NCBI GenBank assembly: GCA_964551445.1
Contig: CAZKCG010000006.1
Span: 78,207-142,206 of the forward strand
Origin: DAOPXV01 sp964551445
Lineage (GTDB): Bacteria > Muiribacteriota > UBA9980
Length of the DNA stretch: 64,000 bases
Direction of reading: 5' to 3'
Part shown: positions 51,205 to 59,689 of the stretch, piece by piece
Layout: every line of letters begins with the position of its first letter
How positions within the stretch are numbered: the first letter of the stretch is position 1
The notes under the pieces: generated by a model
The model's database searches: none
Told to the model about the DNA's origin: nothing
Seen by the model: the letters and a program-made list of their open reading frames with translations, nothing else
Position numbers and translations under genes: made by a program

Positions 51205-51833
51205 CCGTGAAAATATCATTTAATAAAACATTTAACATGAAAATATCCATCCTGCGCTCGCGCGGTATATCTCTTCTGGAGATATTGATGGCGATAGCGA
51301 TATTCTCTTTTTCCATAATACCGCTTATCATGATCTACCGCTACACCACTCAGGCGAATTTAAAAAGCGTGAACGCCCTTCACGCGGCCAATCTGGCGCT
51401 TCAAAAACTCGAAGAATATAAGTTCGGCGGCGTTATGACGCCGATGAACCCGGCCGCCGAGGTCAAAAAATGGGGCGAATATGAAAGGCTGTTCGAGCTT
51501 TTAAAAGAAGAAGCCAACCCGGGAACCGGATGGTCTCCTTTCGATCCTAAATGGAAGGTATATGAGCGCCTTGAAGATTACGACGCCATACCATATTTTC
51601 CTAATTTTAAAAGGTACGTCAGGATATCGTTCTTTCCGGACGAAAAGCCGGATCCTCTCAGATACACAAGCATCGGCGGTTTCTTTTCGCCTGCATACAA
51701 GCGCCTCATGGCCAGAATTCAAATATTCGTCGAGGTGAAATGGGTCGAATCCAGTATTGATAGAGGCGTAGCGCTCAAAGAGCTGAAATATAATCTTTAC
51801 ACTATAGTCACCAATAAGGTTTATCAGTATTAG
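51201..51833 (+). CDS. PilV/GspI-like prepilin (cassette 3)
   Basis: A 210-residue prepilin-like protein. The leader ends RSRG and the helix ISLLEILMAIAIFSFSIIPL has Glu5; this is the only cassette prepilin of the PilV/PilW type here with the standard Gly at -1 and Glu at +5. The start overlaps the TPR stop by 4 bases; an in-frame ATG at 51237 would give a shorter leader. The C-terminal domain (about 60-210) is rich in aromatic residues. Confidence 0.75.
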   Translation: MTVKISFNKTFNMKISILRSRGISLLEILMAIAIFSFSIIPLIMIYRYTTQANLKSVNALHAANLALQKLEEYKFGGVMTPMNPAAEVKKWGEYERLFELLKEEANPGTGWSPFDPKWKVYERLEDYDAIPYFPNFKRYVRISFFPDEKPDPLRYTSIGGFFSPAYKRLMARIQIFVEVKWVESSIDRGVALKELKYNLYTIVTNKVYQY

Positions 51834-51871
51834 CCCCGTTTTCGCGGCGGCTTTTTAAGGATGCGTAATAT

Positions 51872-52684
51872 ATGCGGTTTAATGAGTTGAATTTAAATAA
51901 ATTTACCGGAACGGATAAAACCAGGCGCGCTTTCACGCTCGTTGAAGTAATGATGGTCGTCGCCGTTTCAGGCCTTCTATTCATTGTCCTGATGAACTTT
52001 TTCAAGGATAATCTTCAAAAATTCCAGACGGCCGATAATCAGGGCGACATTCTTCGCGATACGAGGATGGCACTTATAAATTTCGAACGGGACGTTCGCG
52101 AATCGGTCGAGCTTTTGAATTTTGACGATAACGCCAGATACACTAATCTTCAGTTGAAGCGGTACTTATTCGAAGGCAAGAAGGCGAAGGACAAAAAAGA
52201 ATACGAATACGTCATCTATACTTTCTATAAATACAAACAGAACGTGGCCGGAACGGAAATACCTTTTTCACTCTGTAAAAACACCCTCAAGGACGCTCCT
52301 CAGCCGAGCGACGTAGCGATCAGACCGGTGCTTAAGACGGTCGATAAGAAAGGTTCCAATCAGGAGATCGGAATAATCGCTAAAGCGAAAGATGCGTCCA
52401 ACCGTGAGTTTCAGACCGAACTCGCCGCGTATAATATGCACTACGATCCGTCTTATCTTAATATTCCTTTCCTTTCATTCTCCGACAAAGAAAAAGAAAG
52501 GGCGCGCTCGCGCTTTCTCGGTAAATATAATAACACGCTCGTCGGTTTCACCGATAAAAAGCGTATCGTAGCCATCGAGATCACATTTGTAACCAGCGAC
52601 GGCCGCAGTAATCCGGGCGTTTTTCGCTCTTTCGCCTATCTTAGAAAATCTTTTTACGATAAACTCACCGACGGCGATCTTTAA
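51872..52684 (+). CDS. PilW/GspJ-like prepilin (cassette 3)
   Basis: A 270-residue prepilin-like protein. The basic leader ends KTRRA and is followed by FTLVEVMMVVAVSGLLFIVL with Glu5. Ala replaces Gly at the cleavage point, as in cassettes 1 and 2. The globular part (about 60-265) is larger than in the other two cassettes. It follows the PilV-like gene by 38 bases on the same strand. Confidence 0.75.
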   Translation: MRFNELNLNKFTGTDKTRRAFTLVEVMMVVAVSGLLFIVLMNFFKDNLQKFQTADNQGDILRDTRMALINFERDVRESVELLNFDDNARYTNLQLKRYLFEGKKAKDKKEYEYVIYTFYKYKQNVAGTEIPFSLCKNTLKDAPQPSDVAIRPVLKTVDKKGSNQEIGIIAKAKDASNREFQTELAAYNMHYDPSYLNIPFLSFSDKEKERARSRFLGKYNNTLVGFTDKKRIVAIEITFVTSDGRSNPGVFRSFAYLRKSFYDKLTDGDL

Positions 52685-52743
52685 TTTTTAAAATTATCAA
52701 AGAGTTTATTGACCGCTTCATTTAAATTTATAAAAATTAAAAC

Positions 52744-53859
52744 ATGGAGAATAAAATGATTAGAATGCCAGGGAAAAAGCCCTTTAAATTTTTATGTGTT
52801 TACATGATCATCAACTTTATGCTGCTGGTCGCGTCGCCTTATTTTAACGCCGCCAATGCCCAGCAGGCGGGTCAGCGCATCAGCGAAGAGGCAAATTCCA
52901 CCGTTGAAATAAGCATCGGCGACACCGGAAATCCCGTGGGTGTTAAAATTGACGTCGACGAACCGGTCGGTACCTGGACAAAAACTTCTCCCAACGCTAA
53001 AAAAGCTTACGTATGGAGCAAATCCACCGCCGTTTCAACCGCCCGCGCGACCGGCGATGTTTTTAAAGATAACTTTACGCCGCAAAGCATAGCCATAAAC
53101 GCCGGAGCCGCCTTTGCCTCAAAACTTTACGACCAGTATAAAAAAGGCGAAAAACTCGACATGGCGAGCGCCGCCAAATTCATCGTCAGCGGCGAATCAG
53201 TATGTTCGTTCTTCGGCGCCGCTATCGGTGCCACCGCCGGAACCGCTGCCGGAACGCTTATCGCCACGGGCATCCCGGTCGCAGGCCCCGTAATAGGCGC
53301 GCTTATGCCGGTGTTCTGCTCCCTTGCCGGAAGCACCATGGGAACTCAAATGGGCCGCGATCTCGACGGCGGCAGAAAGATGTCATTCAAAAAAGCATGG
53401 GCCGCTATCGATAAAGGCGACCTTATAGGAAGGACCATAGGCGCAACCATCGGCATGACGCTCGGCAATATGATCTTTCCGGGATTCGGCGGATTCATCG
53501 GTTCGGTGGCTGGAAACATAATAGGCAGCAAGGTCGTAGGCCTCATAAGAATGCTCAATGATAAGCTGAAAAAAGGTAAAAATAAATCATCCGCGCCGTC
53601 CGCAGGTAACCCTGACGCATCCGCTTCAGTGAACGCGCCGGGATCCGGGTCCGTTATCTCATTTGCTCAGAATTCAGGACTCGCTGGTGAAGGCGCCGCG
53701 TCAGACAGCGTAAAAAAAGCGCTCGCCGCTAAAAACGCCAGCTATCAAAAATACGTCGCTTTGATAAATCAGGGTAAGGGCGAATCGGCTGAAGCCGGCG
53801 CCGCTATCAACGAATACGTGAAATCGTGCGAAGAATATAAGAAATTAACCGCTAAATAA
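52744..53859 (+). CDS. Exported glycine-zipper membrane protein
   Basis: A 371-residue exported protein with a signal peptide (about 12-40). Residues about 150-270 contain repeated small-residue helices (GAAIGATAGTAAGTLIATGI, GRTIGATIGMTLGNMIFPGF, GSVAGNIIGSKVVG), a glycine-zipper pattern known from membrane-inserting and outer-membrane oligomeric proteins. A Ser/Ala-rich stretch and a helical tail (about 320-371) follow. It is the last gene of cassette 3, 59 bases after the PilW-like gene, and might form or gate a channel for the fibre; this is inference. It has no counterpart in cassettes 1 and 2. Confidence 0.65.
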   Translation: MENKMIRMPGKKPFKFLCVYMIINFMLLVASPYFNAANAQQAGQRISEEANSTVEISIGDTGNPVGVKIDVDEPVGTWTKTSPNAKKAYVWSKSTAVSTARATGDVFKDNFTPQSIAINAGAAFASKLYDQYKKGEKLDMASAAKFIVSGESVCSFFGAAIGATAGTAAGTLIATGIPVAGPVIGALMPVFCSLAGSTMGTQMGRDLDGGRKMSFKKAWAAIDKGDLIGRTIGATIGMTLGNMIFPGFGGFIGSVAGNIIGSKVVGLIRMLNDKLKKGKNKSSAPSAGNPDASASVNAPGSGSVISFAQNSGLAGEGAASDSVKKALAAKNASYQKYVALINQGKGESAEAGAAINEYVKSCEEYKKLTAK

Positions 53860-53991
53860 CGGGCCTGCCGGGACCGTTCCGCGCGTCGATCATCTATATG
53901 CGCGCCGCCGTAGGCGCGGATGAAAACACGCTCGAATTAATGTGATTCGCCTTATTTTAAAACGGACCATCGTGTAAAAATTCGAAACGGC

Positions 53992-55485
53992 TCATATAAC
54001 TATGAAGTTCGTTTCGAATTTTTCTTTAAAATCCTCAAGCCTTTCGCCGTTCAGGTCGAAGCCCAGATGATCGAACATGATACCGGGAATTATTATATTT
54101 CTGGAAAGTTCAGCTTCTTCGTTTTTTTGTATATCAAGGCCGCCGTCAGCCGTTTTTGTAATTTTTTGACGCTCGCCGCCGGTCCCGCTTTCCTTATTTT
54201 TCAGACCTGTTCCGCCTATCGCAGTTTCAATATCTTTAAACGTCAAAAGTCCTGTGCAGTCTATGTTTCCTTTGAAGTTAACGCTTTTGACCGCCGCCGG
54301 TTTTATATTGAGGATATTGTTTTCCAAAAAAACCCGCCGCAGATAATTTTCCGATATAACCGTAGTTAAAGCCAGCGCTTCTGAGCCTTTAGCCGCGAGT
54401 TCCCCGTTGATCTCAATAAAACGGTCGAGATCATATGTGCTTATGTCGGAAATGAATATCATTCCGCCAGCGCCTTCGGTCTTTCCGTCAAAATCTTCGA
54501 AAGTTATCGTTTTGTTCCGGCTTTTGTTTGATGCCGCGGCTTTATTTTCATTTACCGTAAGTTCAAGTTTTCCAGCGGTTTTTGTGATAAACCGATATGC
54601 TTCCGACCTTGACCTGGGTTTTCTGCCGTTGACCGATAAAATTTCATCTCCGGTCCTTATTCCCGCAAGGCATGCCCTTGAATCCGGCGTTACAGCGTGC
54701 ACGGTTATTTTCGTATCCGGCGGCGCGAGCGGCTCCAGAACCACCGGCGTCCTGCTGAAAGCGTTTATGCCTGAGAGGACCGCAGAAACTCTTTCCGCGT
54801 ATGATGTGAATTCATCGTAATTTTTGAAGAATTTTGAAAAAAGCCCTTCGGCGAAGCGCGGCAGGAAAACTTTTATCAGGGCTATATTCGATATTTTTCT
54901 GAGGTTTTCGATATCTTCAACGATAAGCGCAAGCGGGGTTATTTCTTCGTTAATGGCCATAAGGCTTACGCTCAATTTAAGGCTTTCGCCGTATCCTGAA
55001 AGCCGTTCCAGATTTTCGAAAGCTTTCGCGCTTCTGCCGTCTAAAACTATCCTGTCGCGGGTTTTTGCGTTGAATGAATTAAGCGAGAAATTGATCTCGA
55101 GCGGCGCAGCCGCGTTTATGATATTGAAAAGATCATCGCCGATGAACCCGCCGGAAGTCGTTATTGAAATTAAATTTTTTCCTATGTGTGATCTTACGGC
55201 GAGGATTATTTTTTCGACGCCCTTCCACATAAAAGGCTCGCCCTCGGAAATTTTGGTCGCCGATTCGCCTATGACCACCCGTTTTTCGGGATCGAGGAAT
55301 CCTATATGTTCCGAGACGTCTTCAAAGCTCCGCCGGTAACCGTAAAAACCGCTGGAACGGAGATCGTCCGGCGCGGTGTTTTTGTGGCTGCAGAATATAC
55401 AGCCGTCATGACAGAAAGAAGAAAGAGGCAGAACGTTTAATTCCGCCTCTGAATACAAGATATATTGTTCAACTGGAATATTCAT
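53992..55485 (-). CDS. Radical SAM protein with internal PDZ domain
   Basis: A 497-residue protein. CHDGCIFC (25-32) is the CxxxCxxC cluster motif of radical SAM enzymes; the barrel spans about 20-250 (SATKISEGEPFMW, INFSLNSFN). A PDZ domain follows (about 258-330: ITVHAVTPDSRACLAGIRTG, DEILSVNGRKPRS). The C-terminal 150 residues (MIFISDISTYDLDRFIEING...) are unrecognised. DUF512-type proteins also pair PDZ-like and radical SAM parts but in the opposite order. It starts 2 bases after the TonB stop, so it is the last gene of the ExbB-ExbD-TonB operon. The substrate may be a cofactor or protein linked to that system. Confidence 0.78.
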   Translation of the reverse strand: MNIPVEQYILYSEAELNVLPLSSFCHDGCIFCSHKNTAPDDLRSSGFYGYRRSFEDVSEHIGFLDPEKRVVIGESATKISEGEPFMWKGVEKIILAVRSHIGKNLISITTSGGFIGDDLFNIINAAAPLEINFSLNSFNAKTRDRIVLDGRSAKAFENLERLSGYGESLKLSVSLMAINEEITPLALIVEDIENLRKISNIALIKVFLPRFAEGLFSKFFKNYDEFTSYAERVSAVLSGINAFSRTPVVLEPLAPPDTKITVHAVTPDSRACLAGIRTGDEILSVNGRKPRSRSEAYRFITKTAGKLELTVNENKAAASNKSRNKTITFEDFDGKTEGAGGMIFISDISTYDLDRFIEINGELAAKGSEALALTTVISENYLRRVFLENNILNIKPAAVKSVNFKGNIDCTGLLTFKDIETAIGGTGLKNKESGTGGERQKITKTADGGLDIQKNEEAELSRNIIIPGIMFDHLGFDLNGERLEDFKEKFETNFIVI

Positions 55486-55487
55486 AA

Positions 55488-56690
55488 TTACTTATTTTTA
55501 AGAGAGTAATCGACCGCGACCATAACGCTTCCCGAAAGCGCCTTGCCGTTTTTGTAGATTGGCTTGAAGCGCCACATTTCCGCCTGTCTTACCAGCTCCT
55601 GCGCCAGCCTGTCGGATATCGGCGACTGATGTTTAGTGACGGAACCGACCTCGCCGTTCGGAAGTATCTCGAGGATGACCATTACCGTTCCTTCGGCGCC
55701 CTGTTCCTGCGCCCATTTTGGATAGGTTATTTCCGGCGGGCCGTTCAAAAAACTCGGAGTTTCGTTGTACGTGCTGTTTTCGACCATTTCAAATGCTATG
55801 CCTGATCTTTTTGAGCCGTCAGGTTTTCCAAAAGCGCCCGTTCCGCCTTTTTTGCCTGTGTTTTTGCCGCCGGGCGCGGTTTTAGCGTCTGAAGTGACCT
55901 GGCCGCTTTCGCTTAACGATTCATCTCCGGCTTCGGAATTCGATGGTTTTTGGGCCATCTGGCCTATCTGGGCGGCCGAAGCGATGAGGTCGCCTTCTTC
56001 ATCTATCATTTTAACGTCGGTTTTTTGAAGCGTTAAAAGATCGCCGTTGTCCGGCGCGTTCAAAGTTTTTGCGGTTACTTCGGCTGTCGCCGCGCTGTTA
56101 TCGTCAGAATAATCGGCCGATCTGAGTTTTTTCCCGATCTCTTTTCCGACCTCGGCCGGAATATCTAACGCGGCCGTCGATTTTTTTTCGTGCTTCGGAA
56201 ATATCTTCTCGGAAATATCGTTATCCGAAAGAGCCTTCTGGGCTTTTATATCCAGCGGCGACAAGGTTTCGGAAGGTTTCAGCTGCGCCATCTTTTTAGG
56301 CTGTTTTTCATCGGGTTTTTTAACGGGCCTGCTTTTGGCAAGGACCATCGTTCCCGAGGCGTTTTTAGGCGCGACAGCCGTCTTCAGGACCGCCGCCTGG
56401 CTTTTAGATTCGATTTTAGCCGGGCCTTGCGGAGGCGTATAATTGACGGATACTCCCGCGCTTTCATCTCCCGGTTCTATTCCGTTACCGAAAGGCGTTC
56501 CGAACGGAACGAAACTGAAATAGGACAGCGCCAGAAGCGTAAACGCGTGTATGGCTATTGAAGCCGCGAACGCGCCTGATTCAGGGTCTTTTTTTATTTT
56601 TTTCTCCGCGGATCGAAGCAGCGACGAGAATTTGACGAGCGCTTCTTCCGCCATGGCGCTAATTTGCCATTGCTCTCGCGTTCTTTTCAT
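55488..56690 (-). CDS. tonB: TonB-family energy transducer
   Basis: A 400-residue protein. One membrane helix lies at about 43-62 (AFAASIAIHAFTLLALSYFS). A long charged periplasmic linker follows, less Pro-rich than classic TonB, then a C-terminal TonB domain (about 315-398: PEITYPKWAQEQGAEGTVMV, GSVTKHQSPISDR, RFKPIYKNG). It links the inner-membrane motor to outer-membrane receptors. GGAG lies 7 bases before the ATG at 56690, which overlaps the ExbD gene by 32 bases. It works with ExbB and ExbD just upstream. Confidence 0.88.
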   Translation of the reverse strand: MKRTREQWQISAMAEEALVKFSSLLRSAEKKIKKDPESGAFAASIAIHAFTLLALSYFSFVPFGTPFGNGIEPGDESAGVSVNYTPPQGPAKIESKSQAAVLKTAVAPKNASGTMVLAKSRPVKKPDEKQPKKMAQLKPSETLSPLDIKAQKALSDNDISEKIFPKHEKKSTAALDIPAEVGKEIGKKLRSADYSDDNSAATAEVTAKTLNAPDNGDLLTLQKTDVKMIDEEGDLIASAAQIGQMAQKPSNSEAGDESLSESGQVTSDAKTAPGGKNTGKKGGTGAFGKPDGSKRSGIAFEMVENSTYNETPSFLNGPPEITYPKWAQEQGAEGTVMVILEILPNGEVGSVTKHQSPISDRLAQELVRQAEMWRFKPIYKNGKALSGSVMVAVDYSLKNK

Positions 56691-57117
56691 ATTTTTCTCC
56701 GCTCACGTTCTGCGTGGCTATATTTAAATTGACGATACCGTATTTTTTGGCCATGTCTAAAACTTCGACGACCTTTCCGTGCGAGCAGGCTGCGTCGGCG
56801 CTCAATAAAAGATTCGACTTCTGGGTAAGAAGCTGTTTTTCGGCGAACGCGTCGCGAAGTTTAGCGGGCGTTATCTTGTTTCCGTTGAGATAGATCTTTT
56901 CTTCGCGATCTATTTTGACCTCTAAATTTCCGGCCGTTTCGCTTTTAACGGTTTTCGCCTGCGAGGTCTTCGGAAGGCTCACGTCGATAGCGCTCGTGGT
57001 CGTGTTGAAGGTCGTCGTTATGAGCAGAAATATGTTTATCATGAACAATATGTCTATGAGATTGACCATGTTTATTTCAGCTCTTAACTTTTTAGGCTTT
57101 CTGAAATTAAGGCTCAT
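56659..57117 (-). CDS. exbD: ExbD/TolR-type biopolymer transport protein
   Basis: A 152-residue protein with one N-terminal helix (about 18-38). The conserved Asp is in NMVNLIDILFMINIFLLITT (about 22), needed for proton-driven rotation. A periplasmic domain with PKTSQAKT and a C-terminal KVVEVLDMAKKYGIVNLNIA completes the family pattern. Its start overlaps the ExbB stop by 4 bases. Together they power the TonB protein encoded downstream. Confidence 0.92.
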   Translation of the reverse strand: MSLNFRKPKKLRAEINMVNLIDILFMINIFLLITTTFNTTTSAIDVSLPKTSQAKTVKSETAGNLEVKIDREEKIYLNGNKITPAKLRDAFAEKQLLTQKSNLLLSADAACSHGKVVEVLDMAKKYGIVNLNIATQNVSGEKYEKNARAMAN

Positions 57118-57728
57118 TTCAATCCGTCCTTTTTCTCGACAAAATCGATGAAATCCGACATCGCGTGTTCGGTTTCAAGAACGACCGTCTCATATTTAGA
57201 GTTGAGATAGTTATAGGCGAGTATTGAAGGGATGGCGATGATGAGTCCATAAGCCGTGGTTATGAGTGCTTCCGAGATGCCTCCGGCAACCGCTGTGGGG
57301 CTGTTGGCGCCCTTCATGGATATGGCTGAAAAAGCCGTTATCATGCCCGTTACGGTTCCGAGAAGGCCGAGAAGTGGGGTCATATTGCCGATGACGGCCA
57401 GATGTTTTATCCTGCCTTCGGATCTTTGTATCTCGTAGCTTCCGATCTCGTTGATGCGCGATTTGAGGTCTGATGTCCCTGCGCTTATGAGGTTGACGCA
57501 CTGAAGAAGTATCGAGCCGAGAGGGCCCGGGGTCCTGCGCAGCATCATCAGAACGTGGTCGTTCTCTTTTTCGACGAGCATTTTTTTAATATCCGAGAGA
57601 AATGTTTTATAGTTGAAGCTGATGCTGTAGAAAAAGTAAAGCCTTTCTATGAAAACGCTCAGTCCGTAAACTGAGAGCAGCATTATGAAATACATTACGG
57701 GGCCGCCCTTCTGGAAATATTCAAACAT
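57114..57728 (-). CDS. exbB: ExbB/TolQ/MotA-family proton channel
   Basis: A 204-residue inner-membrane protein with three helices. The family core is visible: HLAVIGNMTPLLGLLGTVTG, MITAFSAISMKGANSPTAVAG and GGISEALITTAYGLIIAIPS. It forms the pentameric channel of the ExbB-ExbD motor. AAGGAGTGATC precedes the ATG. It is the first gene of the operon ExbB, ExbD, TonB, radical SAM-PDZ. Confidence 0.93.
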   Translation of the reverse strand: MFEYFQKGGPVMYFIMLLSVYGLSVFIERLYFFYSISFNYKTFLSDIKKMLVEKENDHVLMMLRRTPGPLGSILLQCVNLISAGTSDLKSRINEIGSYEIQRSEGRIKHLAVIGNMTPLLGLLGTVTGMITAFSAISMKGANSPTAVAGGISEALITTAYGLIIAIPSILAYNYLNSKYETVVLETEHAMSDFIDFVEKKDGLK

Positions 57729-57789
57729 TTTAAGATCACTCCTTGTTATTTTTTCTGTTACTTCTCGTTTTGTACGGAATGGTTCGTCA

Positions 57790-57897
57790 TAAGTTGAGAG
57801 TTTAGAGTGGATAGTTTAGAGCTAAAGGAATTTTTGATAATTGGAACGCTATATTCTAAATCCATAACTCTCCACTCTTCGTTCTCCACTTTTCACT
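57790..57897. repeat. Intergenic arm-core-arm element E (short form)
   Basis: Left arm 57791-57823 (GAGAGTTTAGAGTGGATAGT...) and right arm 57862-57897 (CCATAACTCTCCACTCTTCG...) pair through AGAGTGGATAGTT/AGAGTGGAGAGTT. The core is AT-rich with no GC hairpin. The right arm touches the stop codon of the receptor-like gene. Confidence 0.65.
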
Positions 57898-59689
57898 AGT
57901 ATTTATAGTTTATCCCGATCGCGAATTTTCTGCCGTGGTAAGCGTAATTGGGGTGGAGCTTCAGGTCGCTGTTGAGTAAATTATCTATTCTGAAAAGTAT
58001 CTTTCCGTTCTCGTTGAAATTTTTTGAAAGATCCAGGCCGAGCGATGAGTAGGCCGGCACTTTAGGGTTCGCGGCGGCGTTTTTCGATGAATCCATCTCG
58101 CCCTTGAATTTTTCGGTTATTCTTGCTTCGAGCCCGTTCTTCGCCTTGTAATTGATGCCGAGAATATATTCCGTTTTAGGAATATATGGCATGAGTTCGT
58201 TCGCGCCGTCGGAAACGCTCGTTGAAACGGCGGATACGTCAGCGGTCATTTCATCGTTGATCCTGTGTTCCGCGCCTATGGTGAATTTATTCGATTTCGC
58301 GCCGTCCGCGAACGCGGCGAATGATGAGCGCGCGTCGATGGAATTGAGGTCCGTGAGATATAAAAGGCCGTCGTGTTTGGAATTTTTATAGGAAGCCTTC
58401 AGTTTCGTGTCTTCGCTCATGTTCAATTCCGCCGACAACTCGGCGAAGGTTTCGTCGTTCTCGTAGGTGTTGGCGTCGAAAAGATTAGCTCCCGCTGCTG
58501 ATTTAGCCCATACTATGGAATTATCGTCAGGGAAGAGAAATGATATGGCGTCGTATTTTCTGGCGGTTTTTCCGAGCGTGAGTTTATATTTATTGGTAAG
58601 CTCTTTTCCGGATAAACTGAGTTTTTCTTTTAATACCGCGGATATCGTTCCGCCGGCTTTGGCTGATTTATCGGCGTTTTTAACTATTTCCGGATTTATC
58701 TGGACCATGAATTTTTCGGAGACGGGGCGTTCGGCGTTCACTCCGAAAATAACCGAGGATTTTGAAGAACCTTGAGAATTGGCCATTTCAAGACCGTCGT
58801 TTGAAAGCTTCAATTCGAGTGTGAGCGGGTTGTTTTCAAACACCATGTCGTGGGCGATGCCCATCGAGAAAAGCGACGCGTCGTATTTATCTGAAATTGC
58901 CGCCGCCGGTATCTTTATGTCTTTTGATAAACTTTCAAGGCCTATTTCAAAACGGTTGTCTTTTGCGGAATATTTTCCGCCTATTGAATATGAGGCGCCG
59001 TCGGTTTCCATGTAGCTTCCGGCGAAATTATCGAAGCCGGGGAGGTTTCTGTTTCCGCCTCTGTAAGCGGCCTTCACTTTCGTGGTGCTTTCGGCATCTT
59101 CAGATGAGTAGCCGTACGCGGCGTTAAGGTCGCGGTGTTCGCTTTTAAATCTGTATCCGCCTGATTCGGAAGCCGAAAGATCGAGAACCGACCTGCTGTC
59201 GGGGCCGTTATCTATAACTACCTGGCCTATGGAGGATGTCATTGAATAACTTCCGGCCATTCCTTCGTAAAAAGCGGTTATCTTACTCTCTTTTTCTTTT
59301 TCACCGGTCATGCCGTTCGATTTTGAAGCCACGAAGTCCGCAGATCCAGCTTTTTCGGTTTTTTCGCCTTCTATGTCGCTGGCCACATAGGTTACCTTCT
59401 TCTTCGATGCGTCGCGGATCTTTGTTTTATCTTCGCCGACGACGGTTATGTTTCCAAGGTCGTAAACTTTATCGTCCTTTTTCGGCTGCGCGGGCGCGGC
59501 TTTTTCTTCGGAAGGAGCGGCGGCCGTTGTTTTTTTAGCAGGCTTTACGATCTTTTTGACGGGTTTTTTGACCGCTGCCTTAACGCTTTCGACCGCGGGG
59601 AAAGCGTCGGTTGCCATAGCCGTAATGAACAGGAGGATGAATAATAAGTTGAATCCCTTTAAAAAGAATTCTCTAAAGCTCGTTTTCAT
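57896..59689 (-). CDS. TonB-receptor-like outer-membrane barrel without plug domain
   Basis: A 597-residue exported protein. The signal peptide (about 12-31) is followed by an Ala/Lys/Pro-rich linker (35-72), as in periplasm-spanning segments, then a TonB-box-like ITVVGEDKTKI (about 79-89). A typical plug (about 120-130 residues with GIG-type motifs) does not follow. Instead beta strands with Tyr/Ser/Asp alternation begin near residue 135. The C-terminus FRIDNLLNSDLKLHPNYAYH, then GRKFAIGINYKY, is the classic end of TonB-dependent receptors. It lies directly upstream of the ExbB operon on the same strand, separated by repeat E. The substrate is unknown. Confidence 0.72.
   Translation of the reverse strand: MKTSFREFFLKGFNLLFILLFITAMATDAFPAVESVKAAVKKPVKKIVKPAKKTTAAAPSEEKAAPAQPKKDDKVYDLGNITVVGEDKTKIRDASKKKVTYVASDIEGEKTEKAGSADFVASKSNGMTGEKEKESKITAFYEGMAGSYSMTSSIGQVVIDNGPDSRSVLDLSASESGGYRFKSEHRDLNAAYGYSSEDAESTTKVKAAYRGGNRNLPGFDNFAGSYMETDGASYSIGGKYSAKDNRFEIGLESLSKDIKIPAAAISDKYDASLFSMGIAHDMVFENNPLTLELKLSNDGLEMANSQGSSKSSVIFGVNAERPVSEKFMVQINPEIVKNADKSAKAGGTISAVLKEKLSLSGKELTNKYKLTLGKTARKYDAISFLFPDDNSIVWAKSAAGANLFDANTYENDETFAELSAELNMSEDTKLKASYKNSKHDGLLYLTDLNSIDARSSFAAFADGAKSNKFTIGAEHRINDEMTADVSAVSTSVSDGANELMPYIPKTEYILGINYKAKNGLEARITEKFKGEMDSSKNAAANPKVPAYSSLGLDLSKNFNENGKILFRIDNLLNSDLKLHPNYAYHGRKFAIGINYKY

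Noticed and set aside
53860..53991. GC-rich spacer after cassette 3 as another arm-core-arm element
   Set aside because: It has GCGCG-rich short palindromes but lacks the purine-rich and pyrimidine-rich arms.
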